NCBI GenBank assembly: GCA_013388635.1
Contig: JACAEX010000001.1
Span: 1-64,000, forward strand
Source: Syntrophaceae bacterium
GTDB taxonomy: Bacteria > Desulfobacterota > BSN033 > UBA1163
Length of the DNA stretch: 64,000 bases
Direction of reading: 5' to 3'
In this document: positions 7,626 to 16,942 of the stretch, in pieces
How positions within the stretch are numbered: position 1 is the first letter of the stretch
Layout of the letters: every line of letters begins with the position of its first letter
Position numbers and translations under genes: made by a program
The notes under the pieces: model-generated
Databases searched by the model: none
Seen by the model: the letters and a program-made list of their open reading frames with translations, nothing else
Told to the model about the DNA's origin: nothing

Positions 7626-10277
7626 GTGACGGATAGAGAAGACGCCAAAAGAAGATGGGTCAGGTCAACCGGTTTCCTGGCTGGCCTGACCCTTTTTATT
7701 TCCTTGATCATCTTTTTTCATGGTCTCCTCCCCGGAAGATATATTTTCTTCGAAAGGGATCTTGGACCGTATTTCATTCCTCCGAGATTCTTCTGGGTGG
7801 AGAGCATAAAGAGCGGTCATTTTCCTTTATGGAACCCTTACCAATTTACCGGTCATCCCTTCTTTGCCAATCCCCAGTATGGTGTCCTTTACCCTCTGAA
7901 TAGCCTCTTTTTTCTCCTTCCATTCGATATAGCCTTCAATGCCATTATCGTCCTCCATTTCCTCCTCGGCGGACTATTTACATACTTCCTTCTTAGAGAA
8001 TTAAAGACAGATGTAACAGGCTCCCTTATCTCAGGCCTCATATTCATGCTTAGCGGTTACCTCCTCTCTGTCCACAGTCTTCTCACCATTCTTCTCTCCG
8101 TCATCTGGACACCTCTAATTATGATCTTTTTCAGAAGGGCGATTGCCAACCCCGGGTTTAAGAATGAAGTCCTGACTGCTATCCTTGTCACTTTCTCTTT
8201 CTTAGGCGGAGGGATAGAAATAGTCTATGGGAATTTCTTTGTGCTTTTAATTATGCTGATTTCTTTCCCGTCTTCCCATTCGTCCCCATTACATGGCGTC
8301 ATTCCCGGGGAAGCGGGAACCCAGACGACGTTCCTGCGAAGGCAGGAAACCATCGCTCAGGAATCTGGATTCCCCCGTAACAAGTACGGGGCAGGCTTGG
8401 TCTTGCCCGGAATGACAAAGTATATAAGACTTGTGTCACCATACATAAAAGGAATGAGGAGTTTGATCGTTGTATCCATCCTTTTCTTATTTTTATCTGC
8501 AATTCAACTCCTTCCTTTCCTTGAATTGTTTCATCATTCGATCAGAGGGAAAGGAGTTTCCTATCAGGAGGCAACGATCTGGAGCTTTGCGCCAAAAGAT
8601 GTCTTGCTCTTCTTCTTACCAGATGCCTACGGATACTGGTTGGATATGAAGAAGTACTGGGTAAACCAGTGCTGGTTCAAGACGCTCTATACAGGTGGAT
8701 TACCATTTATTTTAAGTCTGATCTTCTTCCTCACCCCTCATCCCCGCCCTCTCCCACAATGTGGAGAGGGGAATAAAAACAATTTTCCCTTCTCCCCCGT
8801 TGGAGAGAGTGAAGCAGAGGGGAGGGGCAAGAAATTCTTCCTTTTTCTAATGCTTTTCTCACTCTTTCTGTCCTTTGGCAAATACAACCCGCTTTATCCA
8901 TATTTATTTAAGTATTTGCCTTTTTTAAATGGGATCCGATATCCGGTAAAATTTCTCTCCATCTTTATAATTGTTCTCTCCATTACTGCAGGTTTAGGAT
9001 TCCAGAGATTGACAGAGTTTTCAAAAGAGGCCGAAAAGAAGAGATTTAAGAATCTCCTCATCATCTTTTCTCTTGTCTTTGGCCTTTTTCTTCTGTTTTT
9101 GGTCGTCAACCATAAAGGGGTGGAGGAGTTTCTTAAATTGAGAGGGATTGATTTGCCCGATTTTAATCGCCTCTCGGTAAACCTCCATCATGCCAAGAGG
9201 TTTCTTTTTTACCTGACGCTTTTCTTTCTCCTGCTCAGGGTTGGCCATGAGGTGAAGTGGAAGTGGTGGACAAAGGTCTTGTTGGTCTTCTTTCTCACGG
9301 CAGACCTCTTCGGGAATATGGGTTTTTATGGGAAGGTGAAAACTCAGGATTACTTCAAGAAGACCGAGACTGTGGAAATAATCTCTTCAGATAAGGACCG
9401 TTTCAGGATATTTTCAACGCCTAAAACCATCTCCTTCGATATTCCCATTTTGATTGCAAATGCGTCTTCTCTTAACATTTTTAAGGAAAAACATTTCCCC
9501 GCGCCAAATTTGCTTTACCGGCTGTATGATATCTGGGGGGTTGACGTGGTTCGATTAAAAAGGGTCGATGATCTTTATATAGCATTTGTCAATTCCCCAT
9601 CCATTTCCGCAACCAACCTTGTCGACCTCTATGGTATTAAATATGTGATCTCCGTCACTCTTCTTGAGAAAGAGCCCCGGTTTGAACTTATTTATTCAAG
9701 ACTTGAAGGCCTGGAAGGCAAGAAAGAAGATCTTCTTAAAGAGAATACGGTTAAGTTATACAGGGTTCGGTACCCATTCCCGAGAGCATGGCTTGTTAAG
9801 AACTTTAAAGTCATGGATGACGATGCAGTCCTTTCGAGAATGATTAGCAAGGAATTTCATCCCGGTGACGAGGTGCTCCTCGAAGAAGAGCCGATTCAAT
9901 TTCGGAATGCGAAATTAGGAGTTGAAAATCCGAAATCCGAAACCCGAAATCCGAAACCGTCAAAAAGGCTGGTGGGCAAAGTGGAATTTACTTCGGAGAC
10001 CAACAATGAACTGTGTCTCCGGGTAGAAGCAAAAGAAGATGCGATACTGGTTTTGAGCGACACCTATTATACAGGATGGAAAGTTTTTGTAAGTGGGGCA
10101 AGGGAGAAGATTTACAGGGCCAACTACAACTTCAGGGCGGTTCCTCTCAAAGCCGGTGAGCGCGAGGTCAGATTTGTTTACGATCCGTTAAGTTTCAAAA
10201 TTGGCGAGTTGGTGAGTATCTTTACTCTGGTTGGAATCGGTGTCTATTTTGCAAAAAGGAAACGGCACGTTACTTAG
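7626..10277 (+). CDS. YfhO-like multispanning membrane protein carrying repeat-derived insertions
   Basis: The protein (883 aa, GTG start) has a dozen or so hydrophobic segments in its first ~570 residues and a soluble C-terminal part, the architecture of the YfhO/GT-C-like family. Members are thought to act on lipid-linked or cell-envelope glycans. Family features seen are FERDLGPYF near residue 43, WNPYQFTGHPF near residue 63 and a final transmembrane segment. Three stretches (about 8295-8420, 8729-8832 and 9904-9965) are translations of dispersed intergenic repeats, and the frame stays open through all three. A glycosylation role for the pilus is only suggested by position. The N-terminal half is better supported than the exact function. 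Confidence 0.7.
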   Translation: MTDREDAKRRWVRSTGFLAGLTLFISLIIFFHGLLPGRYIFFERDLGPYFIPPRFFWVESIKSGHFPLWNPYQFTGHPFFANPQYGVLYPLNSLFFLLPFDIAFNAIIVLHFLLGGLFTYFLLRELKTDVTGSLISGLIFMLSGYLLSVHSLLTILLSVIWTPLIMIFFRRAIANPGFKNEVLTAILVTFSFLGGGIEIVYGNFFVLLIMLISFPSSHSSPLHGVIPGEAGTQTTFLRRQETIAQESGFPRNKYGAGLVLPGMTKYIRLVSPYIKGMRSLIVVSILFLFLSAIQLLPFLELFHHSIRGKGVSYQEATIWSFAPKDVLLFFLPDAYGYWLDMKKYWVNQCWFKTLYTGGLPFILSLIFFLTPHPRPLPQCGEGNKNNFPFSPVGESEAEGRGKKFFLFLMLFSLFLSFGKYNPLYPYLFKYLPFLNGIRYPVKFLSIFIIVLSITAGLGFQRLTEFSKEAEKKRFKNLLIIFSLVFGLFLLFLVVNHKGVEEFLKLRGIDLPDFNRLSVNLHHAKRFLFYLTLFFLLLRVGHEVKWKWWTKVLLVFFLTADLFGNMGFYGKVKTQDYFKKTETVEIISSDKDRFRIFSTPKTISFDIPILIANASSLNIFKEKHFPAPNLLYRLYDIWGVDVVRLKRVDDLYIAFVNSPSISATNLVDLYGIKYVISVTLLEKEPRFELIYSRLEGLEGKKEDLLKENTVKLYRVRYPFPRAWLVKNFKVMDDDAVLSRMISKEFHPGDEVLLEEEPIQFRNAKLGVENPKSETRNPKPSKRLVGKVEFTSETNNELCLRVEAKEDAILVLSDTYYTGWKVFVSGAREKIYRANYNFRAVPLKAGEREVRFVYDPLSFKIGELVSIFTLVGIGVYFAKRKRHVT
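8295..8420. repeat. GTCATTCCCG repeat inserted in the YfhO-like frame
   Basis: The segment carries GTCATTCCCGGGGAAGCGGG at one end and CCCGGAATGACA at the other, with GAATCTGGATTCC inside. It is the same repeat type found intergenically at 12275-12366, 21474-21545 and 24068-24150. Here it adds about 42 residues to the protein. Confidence 0.75.
8729..8832. repeat. CTCTCC/GGAGAG repeat inserted in the YfhO-like frame
   Basis: The stretch encodes a run beginning TPHPRPLPQCGEG, a typical translation of the pyrimidine-rich repeat also seen at 17006-17110 and 22512-22625. It lies between two predicted membrane segments, where an added loop could be tolerated. Confidence 0.7.
9904..9965. repeat. 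AATCCGAAA-type repeat fragment inserted in the YfhO-like frame
   Basis: AATCCGAAATCCGAAACCCG is a fragment of the ATTCGAA/ATCCGAAA family seen whole at 47851-48022 and 51003-51160. It is read in frame as GVENPKSETRNPKPS in the soluble C-terminal part of the protein. Confidence 0.7.
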
Positions 10278-10300
10278 AGAATAAGAAGGGTTCGTCCATT

Positions 10301-10456
10301 GGCAGCGGTAACGATGCCCGTATCGTCCAAAAATCGATAAGGAAATGAGGGGTTGAGGAGACGGGGAGAAAAAGATTTTTCTCCTCATCATCTCATCTCG
10401 GATGCTCCTCATCAGAACTTACGAAACGGGCCTCGTAGCCGTAACCCTAACCCTTC
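10301..10456. repeat. miniature inverted-repeat element, A type, copy 1
   Basis: A ~155-bp unit opens with GGTAACGATGCCCGTATCGTCC and ends with ACGAAACGGGCCTCGTAGCC followed by TAACCCTAACCC. It is nearly identical to 26442-26588. The ends are inverted repeats. It fills the convergent gap between the YfhO-like gene and the assembly ATPase. Confidence 0.8.
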
Positions 10457-10467
10457 AAGAGCAAGAA

Positions 10468-12189
10468 TTAGTAGGTCACCCGGTCGACTTCTTCGAGCGT
10501 GGTGATGCCTTTTAAAACCTTTCTTAAGCCGTCCTCTCTCAAAGAGACCATTCCCACGGTCTTCTTTGCTGTCTCCCGAATCGACTGGGTTGAGGCCTTC
10601 TCTGAGATCAGTTGCTTGATCCGGTCGTTGATCACGAGGAGCTCGAAGATGCCGGTCCTGCCCCGATATCCTGACTGTTTGCAGTTTGCACAACCCTTGC
10701 CGCGGTAGAGGGTGATCGGCCCTTTGACTTTCGAAACCTCGTCACCCAATTCGGCCAGCACACTGGGGTCCTCCTGATAGGAGGTCTTGCACTGGGGACA
10801 GATCGTTCGAACCAGGCGTTGAGCGAGGACTCCGATGACAGAGGAAGAGATCAAATAGGGTTCGACTCCGATATCCATCAACCGGCTGACCGCCTCCGGC
10901 GCATCATTGGTATGCAGTGTGCTCAGGACCAGGTGGCCTGTCAGGGCTGCCTGATGGGCGATTTCTGAGGTCTCCCGATCCCTGATCTCGCCGATCATGA
11001 TGACATCCGGATCCTGCCGGAGAATCGATCTCAGACCTGCGGCAAAGGTGATCCCGGCTTTTGGATTGACCTGGGTCTGCCTGATCAAAGGCAATCGATA
11101 CTCCACAGGGTCTTCGATGGTGATGATGTTCTTGTCCTTGGTGTTGATAAGATTCAGGAAGGCATAAAGCGTAGTGGTCTTTCCACTCCCCGTAGGTCCT
11201 GTGACCAAAACGATCCCATTCGGCCTTCGGATTAACTGTTTGCAGAGATTGAGCATCTCCTCGGAGAAGCCCAGATCTTCCAGGGTGAAGAGGGGGCTGG
11301 TCTGATCGAGGATTCGGAGAACGACATTCTCACCGTAGATCGTGGGAAAGGTTGAGACCCTGATCTCAAAACCCCGTTTCTCCATTCTAACGTTGAAATT
11401 TCCATCCTGGGGTAGCCTGGTCTCAGCAATATCCATCTCTGCGAGAATCTTGATCCTCGATGTAATGGAGGGATGGACCTGCTTGGGAAGAGAGAGGGAT
11501 TCGTATAAGAAGCCGTCGATTCGAAACCGGACCCGCAATCCCCTTTCGTCCGGCTCGAGGTGGATGTCGCTTGCCCTGTCACGAATCGCCTGGATCATGA
11601 TCAGATCGAACATCCGAGCAGCATCCTCTACCGTTCCGGGTTGAACCTCTTTGACCACGAGGTCATGTGTCTTCCTGTAATCTTGAGATACGGGAGAAGG
11701 TCCACCTGTGCTTCCTCCCAAAAACTGCTGGAGCGTGTTCTCTACGATTGGGCTTGCAGCTCCGTAGTGCTGGTCAATCGCCTTCTTGATCTTCGTCTCG
11801 GTGCTGACCGCTATCTCCAGATCGGTCTTCACCTTGTTCCTTATCTCGTCCAGGGCAATGATATTGAGGGGATTGTCCATGGCGATGGTCAGGGTCTCTC
11901 CGATCTTAAAGAGGGGAATGACTGTATGACGCCGGACTATCTCCTCGGGGATCATTTCTATCACCTTCTCATCGATCAGATATGTATCGAGATCGACAAA
12001 AGGCAGATCGAAGTAATCGGCGAGGAGCTGAAGGGCTACCTCCTCTTTCACATACCCCAGCCGGACCATGGTCTGTTCCAGCCTTTCTCCAGCCTTTTTC
12101 TGTTCTTGCGTGATCTTTCTCAATTGATCCGGGCTGATGATCCCAAGGCCGACCAGAAAATCACCAAAACTTTTCTTCTCCTCAGGCAT
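10468..12189 (-). CDS. mshE: type IV pilus assembly ATPase, MshE/PilB/GspE family
   Basis: This hexameric ATPase powers pilin insertion at the inner membrane. An N-terminal MshEN domain (residues ~10-150, FGDFLVGLGIISPDQL) is followed by the ATPase core with Walker A GPTGSGKTT, the Asp box ITIEDPVEY, Walker B GEIRDRET, the His box LTGHLVLSTLHTND and a tetracysteine zinc site (CPQCK, CANCK). A TTG at 12201 opens the frame, but GGAG six bases before the ATG at 12189 fixes a 573-residue product. It is the last gene of the minus-strand pilus cluster, after the mshM-mshN pair. No retraction ATPase (PilT) is present in the window, as in MSHA systems. Confidence 0.92.
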   Translation of the reverse strand: MPEEKKSFGDFLVGLGIISPDQLRKITQEQKKAGERLEQTMVRLGYVKEEVALQLLADYFDLPFVDLDTYLIDEKVIEMIPEEIVRRHTVIPLFKIGETLTIAMDNPLNIIALDEIRNKVKTDLEIAVSTETKIKKAIDQHYGAASPIVENTLQQFLGGSTGGPSPVSQDYRKTHDLVVKEVQPGTVEDAARMFDLIMIQAIRDRASDIHLEPDERGLRVRFRIDGFLYESLSLPKQVHPSITSRIKILAEMDIAETRLPQDGNFNVRMEKRGFEIRVSTFPTIYGENVVLRILDQTSPLFTLEDLGFSEEMLNLCKQLIRRPNGIVLVTGPTGSGKTTTLYAFLNLINTKDKNIITIEDPVEYRLPLIRQTQVNPKAGITFAAGLRSILRQDPDVIMIGEIRDRETSEIAHQAALTGHLVLSTLHTNDAPEAVSRLMDIGVEPYLISSSVIGVLAQRLVRTICPQCKTSYQEDPSVLAELGDEVSKVKGPITLYRGKGCANCKQSGYRGRTGIFELLVINDRIKQLISEKASTQSIRETAKKTVGMVSLREDGLRKVLKGITTLEEVDRVTY

Positions 12190-12274
12190 ACTGAACTCCA
12201 ATCACCGATCGACAAGAATTTGTGAAGTGTGACCTATTGTAGTGTGTCCAACACTTCTTAACTTTTGGTTGGCA

Positions 12275-12366
12275 TGTCATGCTGCACTTGATGCGGCATC
12301 CAGTATATGTCCTTCTGGATTCCTGCTGGAGTTTATCCCGATGAAAATCGGGACAGGAATGACAAA
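12275..12366. repeat. GTCATTCCCG-type repeat
   Basis: A degenerate copy with TGTCATGCTGCACTTGATG at one end, TTCTGGATTCCTGC inside and GGGACAGGAATGACA at the other. It occupies the gap between the assembly ATPase and the TPR gene. Confidence 0.6.
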
Positions 12367-12403
12367 CAAAGTAAATGGATTTATGACGCACTACACTATT
12401 TAT

Positions 12404-12441
12404 CCCGTTAGAAAGAATGCCCCGCTGGAATTCCTAACGGG
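12404..12441. repeat. CCCGTTAG...CTAACGGG inverted repeat overlapping a stop codon
   Basis: The 8-bp arms CCCGTTAG and CTAACGGG enclose GAATGCCCCGCTGGAATTC. On the minus strand the right arm supplies the last codons and the TAG of the TPR protein ending at 12434, and it could also fold as its terminator. Confidence 0.6.
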
Positions 12442-13585
12442 GTTTACTTTTTCCCTCTCCTTTTATCTTCCAGAGATAATCCAGATGCCTCTGTACTTTT
12501 GAAACTAATTCCGGATGAGATTGGGAGGCAAGTTTGATAAATTGTTGGTAATGGCCGATCGCAAATTCGATATCTCCCAACTGCTCGTAAAGCAATGCGA
12601 CGTTATAGTGGATCTCCCTATGAGAGGGGTCAATGTTGAGAGCCCTCTGGTAGCACTCGATCGCCTTGGCCAATTCTCCCTTTTTTTTGAAAAGGACGCC
12701 CAGGTTGATGTGGCTTTCGATGTTATTCGAATTGATGGCGAGGGCTTTCTGGAAAGATTCCAATGCCTCTTCATGGCGGCCCATGAGGTAGAGGAGGACT
12801 CCTAAGTTGTTATGGCCTTTCTCATATCCGGGATTGATCTTCACCGATTTCTGATAGGCTTCAAATGCCTTGTCCAGGTCTCCTGTCTCCTGGTAGATCA
12901 TACCTAAATTATTATGAGCTTCGACGTAAGTGGGATCCAATCTTAGTACGTTCTGGTAAGCTTCGATGGCCTTTGAAAATTCTCTACGGTTCTGGAACTG
13001 GACGCCGAGATTGAAATGGTTGAGAATCTCCGAAACCAGCCGATGTTGCCTGTCATCGTCTCGCTTCACTTCAAGGGACTTAGAAGGAGGCTTTTCTTTC
13101 AAAGAGGGAAGGGCAGGCGCAGGCTTTTCGAGCCCCCCCTTCGGCAAGGCCAGGACGGTCTTCTGTAAGGCAGCGACGGGCTTCGGCTTTTCGATGGACC
13201 CGTAGCTGACCACGTTCTTCTTTGGGATCAGGGTATCCTTCGGCGAGCTCGGGGTGTCCTTCAACGAACTCAGGATCTCCTCTGGCGAGATATGGATCTC
13301 CTTGGGCATTTCCTCAGGTTTCTTCTCCGGTATTGAAACCGGAGGTTTTTTTACCACCCGAACCGGTTGAGGGAGCGGCACATAAGGAGGCGACGAGAGA
13401 GACCTCCAGCAGAGGATGGCAAAGACGAGAAAACTAAGAATGCCGATGCCAGCCACCATCCATCGTCCACCTGACCGCCTCCGGCCTTTGTTGCCGGTGC
13501 CTGGCTGTGCAGGAGATGATGTCTCCTGCCTCTCTTTGAAACGGAGTTGCTGGGCCTTTTTTAGGGCATCAATAATCAAGCTCAT
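12434..13585 (-). CDS. mshN: MshN-like inner-membrane TPR protein
   Basis: The N-terminus MSLIIDALKKAQQLR is the short motif shared by MshN and GspB-type proteins. One transmembrane helix (~44-63) follows, then a Pro/Lys-rich linker (~75-175) suited to crossing the periplasm. At least five TPR repeats (~185-360) carry NLGVxxxxxG signatures. In MSHA systems MshN works with MshM and the secretin MshL, probably positioning or stabilising the secretin. It overlaps the preceding ATPase gene by 17 bases, so the two are translationally coupled. The last codons and stop lie in a dispersed inverted repeat. Confidence 0.82.
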   Translation of the reverse strand: MSLIIDALKKAQQLRFKERQETSSPAQPGTGNKGRRRSGGRWMVAGIGILSFLVFAILCWRSLSSPPYVPLPQPVRVVKKPPVSIPEKKPEEMPKEIHISPEEILSSLKDTPSSPKDTLIPKKNVVSYGSIEKPKPVAALQKTVLALPKGGLEKPAPALPSLKEKPPSKSLEVKRDDDRQHRLVSEILNHFNLGVQFQNRREFSKAIEAYQNVLRLDPTYVEAHNNLGMIYQETGDLDKAFEAYQKSVKINPGYEKGHNNLGVLLYLMGRHEEALESFQKALAINSNNIESHINLGVLFKKKGELAKAIECYQRALNIDPSHREIHYNVALLYEQLGDIEFAIGHYQQFIKLASQSHPELVSKVQRHLDYLWKIKGEGKSKPR

Positions 13586-14669
13586 TCTCTTCCTTCCTTA
13601 AGTTCTCCTCCCGGCCATCTGAGGGTACCTTCTTAAGATCTTGAACCCGTTTTTTACCCGAAAAGATAGCTGGAATCGATCGGTCATCCATGCCGGAGAG
13701 ATACGGCCAGACTCCATCCAACCCTCCGGTTTGGCGAAAGGAGAAATGGTCCTGGCGGATCAGTATCGCGCAGACAAACATGAGAGAGATCGTCAGGAGA
13801 AGGATCCGCAGAGGGGTGAAGAATCTCAGCAAGGCCCATGCCCGGGAAGGGGCGTTCTGTCCCTCTTCTCCTAAGAGGCTTTTTTCGGCTTTCTTGACGA
13901 TTCCCTTATCGATATGATGCGTCTGGTCGACGAAACCACCCAGCAGGGATCGATCGCAAAGAAGGTTGATCAGCCTGGGAATGCCCTTTGAAAATTTGTA
14001 GGTTTCGTCGAGGGCAGACTTTGAAAAGGTAATGTTTCCGTTCGCGCCCGCCACCTGTAAACGCTGGTAGATGTAGGATTCCATCTCAGCCCGGGTGAGC
14101 GGCTGGAGGTGATGCCGGATCGCAATTCGTTGATTCAGCTGCTTCAACTCAGGAGATCGGAGCTTCTGATCAAGTTCCAGTTGTCCCACCAGAATGATTT
14201 GAATCATCTTCTCCTTCTCCGTCTCCAAATTTGAGAGCATGCGAATCTGCTCCAGGACAGGGATGGAAAGGTGCTGGGCTTCGTCGATGATCAAAAGAGC
14301 ATTTTTGTTATGGGTGAGGTAGTGGAGGAGTAGTTTGTTCAAGGCATCGATTCGCTCTTTTCTCGACCTCCCCTTAGAAGGAAATCCATACTCCTGGAGG
14401 ATCGATTCCAGCAGCTCCTCCTCAGTGAGAAATGAGTTGAAGATCAGAGCGGTCTTAACCCCCTCATCCAGTTTTTCTAAGAGGGTCCGGATGATCGTCG
14501 TCTTGCCGGTTCCGATATCACCGATGATGACCATGAATCCCTCCCTGTGACGGATTCCATAAAGGAGGGATTCGATGGCCGTACGATGTCCCTCGCTCAG
14601 GTAGAGGAACTGAGGATCAGGAGTCAGGACAAATGGTCTTTCCTTTAATCCATAAAATTCTTCATACAT
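13569..14669 (-). CDS. mshM: ExeA/MshM-like AAA+ ATPase
   Basis: MYEEFYGLKERPFVLTPDP is the canonical start of GspA/ExeA/MshM ATPases. Walker A is GDIGTGKTT (~45-53), Walker B is ALLIIDEAQHL (~125), and sensor-type arginines follow in GIPRLINLLCDRSLLGG. A transmembrane helix lies near residue 290, so the ATPase faces the cytoplasm. The frame is open upstream to 14753, but those 28 codons come from the ATCCGAAA repeat. AAGGA before the ATG at 14669 gives a 366-residue protein. The family uses ATP to help place the secretin through the peptidoglycan layer. It is coupled to mshN downstream and preceded by the secretin gene. Confidence 0.85.
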   Translation of the reverse strand: MYEEFYGLKERPFVLTPDPQFLYLSEGHRTAIESLLYGIRHREGFMVIIGDIGTGKTTIIRTLLEKLDEGVKTALIFNSFLTEEELLESILQEYGFPSKGRSRKERIDALNKLLLHYLTHNKNALLIIDEAQHLSIPVLEQIRMLSNLETEKEKMIQIILVGQLELDQKLRSPELKQLNQRIAIRHHLQPLTRAEMESYIYQRLQVAGANGNITFSKSALDETYKFSKGIPRLINLLCDRSLLGGFVDQTHHIDKGIVKKAEKSLLGEEGQNAPSRAWALLRFFTPLRILLLTISLMFVCAILIRQDHFSFRQTGGLDGVWPYLSGMDDRSIPAIFSGKKRVQDLKKVPSDGREENLRKEENELDY

Positions 14670-14680
14670 CTCGGATTCCT

Positions 14681-14845
14681 TCAAATCCAAAACCCGAATA
14701 TCGTCATGCCCAAGGCAGATCCGCCTCTGGCGGAAAATCCGAAACAAATTCAAAATTCAAATTTTCCAAATTCTAACACTCTGTTTCAGTCATTTGCATT
14801 TTGGAAATTCGTGCTTGTTTCGAATTTCGTACTTTGAATTTAGGA
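14681..14845. repeat. ATTCGAA/ATCCGAAA miniature element
   Basis: A full-length minus-orientation copy of the family found at 47851-48022 and 51003-51160. The outer ends and the internal CAAATGAC motif are visible. It separates the secretin gene from mshM inside the pilus operon, leaving the gene order intact. Confidence 0.7.
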
Positions 14846-14847
14846 TT

Positions 14848-16500
14848 TTATTTGTTCGTGAGATCTTCCACCTTCTTTCCAACCTGTATGGTAGGGGTGA
14901 TCATGATCACCAGCTCTGAATTCCTTTTCTTCTCGGTCTTATATCGAAACAGCCCCCCTAACAGGGGAACTGATTGCAAAACAGGGAGGCCGACATAGCT
15001 CTCCTCTTTCTTCTCCTGCATCAGACCAGCGATGATGATCGTCTGACCGTCCTTGACCTTTACCGTTGTATCGGTTTCCCTCACGCTCAAAAGAGGGAAG
15101 GTGGTTTTTCCATCAGGCGTGGCCTTCTCGCCGGTCTTCTCAGTGATGCTCGGGTGGATGTTCATGATGATCGTGCCGTCCTCAGCGATCTGAGGGGTCA
15201 CATCCAGGATGATCCCGACATCGATTGTCATGGGTTGAATGATCTGGGTCACAGTGGTCTGGGTGGACACGGCTCCGGTGATGAAGAAGACATCCTGATT
15301 TCCGACGCGGATGATCGCCTTCTGATTATTGAGCGTGGAGATCGTTGGGCTGGAGAGGACCTTAACGTCTCCCTGTTCTGAGATGGCTGCCATGATGTCT
15401 GAGAGGACTATCTCCGCACCTCCTGCGCCAACCGCAAGAACGCCTCCGTAGGGTTTGATCTTGAAAACGCCAGGGGTTGAGATCGAAGTGGCTCCGCTTC
15501 CACCGGTGGAATCAACGGAGAGGTAACCGCTTGTCCCTCCCGGGTATCCGGTTGTTCCAGCCCTGTTCGTGAGACCCCATGCTAAGTTGACGGATCTGGG
15601 CAGACCCTGGATCACCTTCCAGTTTATGCCCTCCCGGTACTCATCAGAGAGGATCACCTCCAGGATCTTTGCCTGGATGGTGACCTGCCTCTGAGAGGTT
15701 CCTTCAATCGCTTCGAGAAAGGAGGCGACCTTGTGCACATTGGCAGGGTAGTCGGTCACCATGATCACTCCTGTGGACTTATTGATGATCAGTTTCTTGC
15801 CCTTTGCATCCACTTTTGACCAGGTCGTCTTTTCTTTCTCAGAGCCTGGATCCTTCTCATCAATCGATCCAAAAATGATTGCTTCCAATCCTTTTTGGAT
15901 CTCTTTCCAGAGGTCCATCTCATCCACGCTCACAAGGTCGCTGTATCCTGTCCTGGCACCCGTGCCGGTGGTCACCTGTTGCCCGGCAAGCGCTCCGGTC
16001 TGTAGCCCTCCGCCAGTGCTCGCATAGATCTCCCTTTTTCCGGTTCGTTTAGTGGCGATATAATTGAGCGTGAAGAAGCGGGTCTCCATCTGGGCTCTTG
16101 AGATCTTGATAAATTTCCCATCGACACTGTAGGTCCATCCGAGAGGAGACAGGATAGCGTCGAGGGCCTCTTTTAAGGTGACTCGCTTCAAATCGATGGT
16201 GACTTTGCCACTCAACCCTGGATCCATGACAATGTTGAGTTCGCTCTCCCTTGAGAAGGCTAGGAGTACGTCATGGACGCTGGCATCCCTGGCGAAGAAG
16301 GAGTAGAGTTTTTCCGGAACCTTTTTGACCTCCTCCCTTTGAGGGATCACCAGCTCTTCGAGTTTCTCCTTAGCAGGGGGCTGGGGTTTTTCAGGCTCCC
16401 CGATCTGAGAAGGCAGCTTCATCCTCTCCTTCGGAGGAGAGGCACAACCCACAGCAAATGAGAGGCAGATCAGAAATGTGATGAGGATTTTTATTTTCAT
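14848..16500 (-). CDS. mshL: type II/IV secretin, MshL-like
   Basis: A lipoprotein signal (SFAVGCA, lipobox cysteine near residue 19) begins this 550-residue outer-membrane secretin, the channel through which the pilus fibre emerges. A secretin N0/STN-type domain (~65-150, SVHDVLLAFSRESELNIVMDP) and an N1-like region precede the secretin core. The core shows VTIQAKILEVILSDEYREGINW, VKVLSSPTISTLNNQKA, and the final GLPVLQSVPLLGGLF and ELVIMITPTI motifs. It overlaps the upstream MshK-like gene by four bases (ATGA). Length and domain order suit MshL rather than the longer PilQ with AMIN domains. Confidence 0.92.
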   Translation of the reverse strand: MKIKILITFLICLSFAVGCASPPKERMKLPSQIGEPEKPQPPAKEKLEELVIPQREEVKKVPEKLYSFFARDASVHDVLLAFSRESELNIVMDPGLSGKVTIDLKRVTLKEALDAILSPLGWTYSVDGKFIKISRAQMETRFFTLNYIATKRTGKREIYASTGGGLQTGALAGQQVTTGTGARTGYSDLVSVDEMDLWKEIQKGLEAIIFGSIDEKDPGSEKEKTTWSKVDAKGKKLIINKSTGVIMVTDYPANVHKVASFLEAIEGTSQRQVTIQAKILEVILSDEYREGINWKVIQGLPRSVNLAWGLTNRAGTTGYPGGTSGYLSVDSTGGSGATSISTPGVFKIKPYGGVLAVGAGGAEIVLSDIMAAISEQGDVKVLSSPTISTLNNQKAIIRVGNQDVFFITGAVSTQTTVTQIIQPMTIDVGIILDVTPQIAEDGTIIMNIHPSITEKTGEKATPDGKTTFPLLSVRETDTTVKVKDGQTIIIAGLMQEKKEESYVGLPVLQSVPLLGGLFRYKTEKKRNSELVIMITPTIQVGKKVEDLTNK

Positions 16501-16934
16501 CGCCTTTCTCCTTGTTCTTCCTCGACCCTTAATGAAATCGCACCTTGAAATAGATAGAGGGTCCTTTTCTTGTCTCCTTTTCCTAAGATCACCCTGTCGT
16601 TTTCAATCTCCAGGATCCTTTCACCCTGAATCGAATCGCCCACAGTGACGATATGTCGGTCGATCGAGGCCAGACGAATGTGATCGCTGATCAGGATTGC
16701 CTTCACCCTTAGAGGGGAGGATGAAAGAGACGCAGGCCCGCGCTCTGAGGTTTGAAGTGGACCTTTAGTCGCAGGGGCAGAGTCCCCCTTCGAGAGCAGA
16801 CGGACACCCGGAGGCAGGGAGAAGGGATCCCTCATCTCTCCATAAACCCTCGCTGATTCAATCAGACCTGTTGCCACAAGAAGAGAGATGATCGTGAAGG
16901 ACACCACAATAATAATTTTTTGAGACTGTTTCAT
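16497..16934 (-). CDS. MshK/PilP-like pilus assembly protein
   Basis: A short protein (145 aa) with one N-terminal hydrophobic segment (IIIVVSFTIISLLVATGL), the motif RDPFSLPPGV, and a compact beta domain (LRVKAILISDHIRLASID to TLYLFQG). This is the layout of PilP/MshK, which links the inner-membrane PilMNO platform to the secretin. Sequence conservation in this family is low, so the call rests on length, domain shape and position between the PilO-like and secretin genes. It ends inside the start codon of the secretin gene. Confidence 0.7.
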   Translation of the reverse strand: MKQSQKIIIVVSFTIISLLVATGLIESARVYGEMRDPFSLPPGVRLLSKGDSAPATKGPLQTSERGPASLSSSPLRVKAILISDHIRLASIDRHIVTVGDSIQGERILEIENDRVILGKGDKKRTLYLFQGAISLRVEEEQGERR

Positions 16935-16942
16935 TGGAACCT

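Noticed and set aside
12242-12502. 86-codon plus-strand open frame between the ATPase and TPR genes
   Set aside because: Its translation (YPVRKNAPLEFLTGF and nearby) is a reading of two dispersed repeats, with no ribosome binding site, and it overlaps the end of the MshN-like gene.
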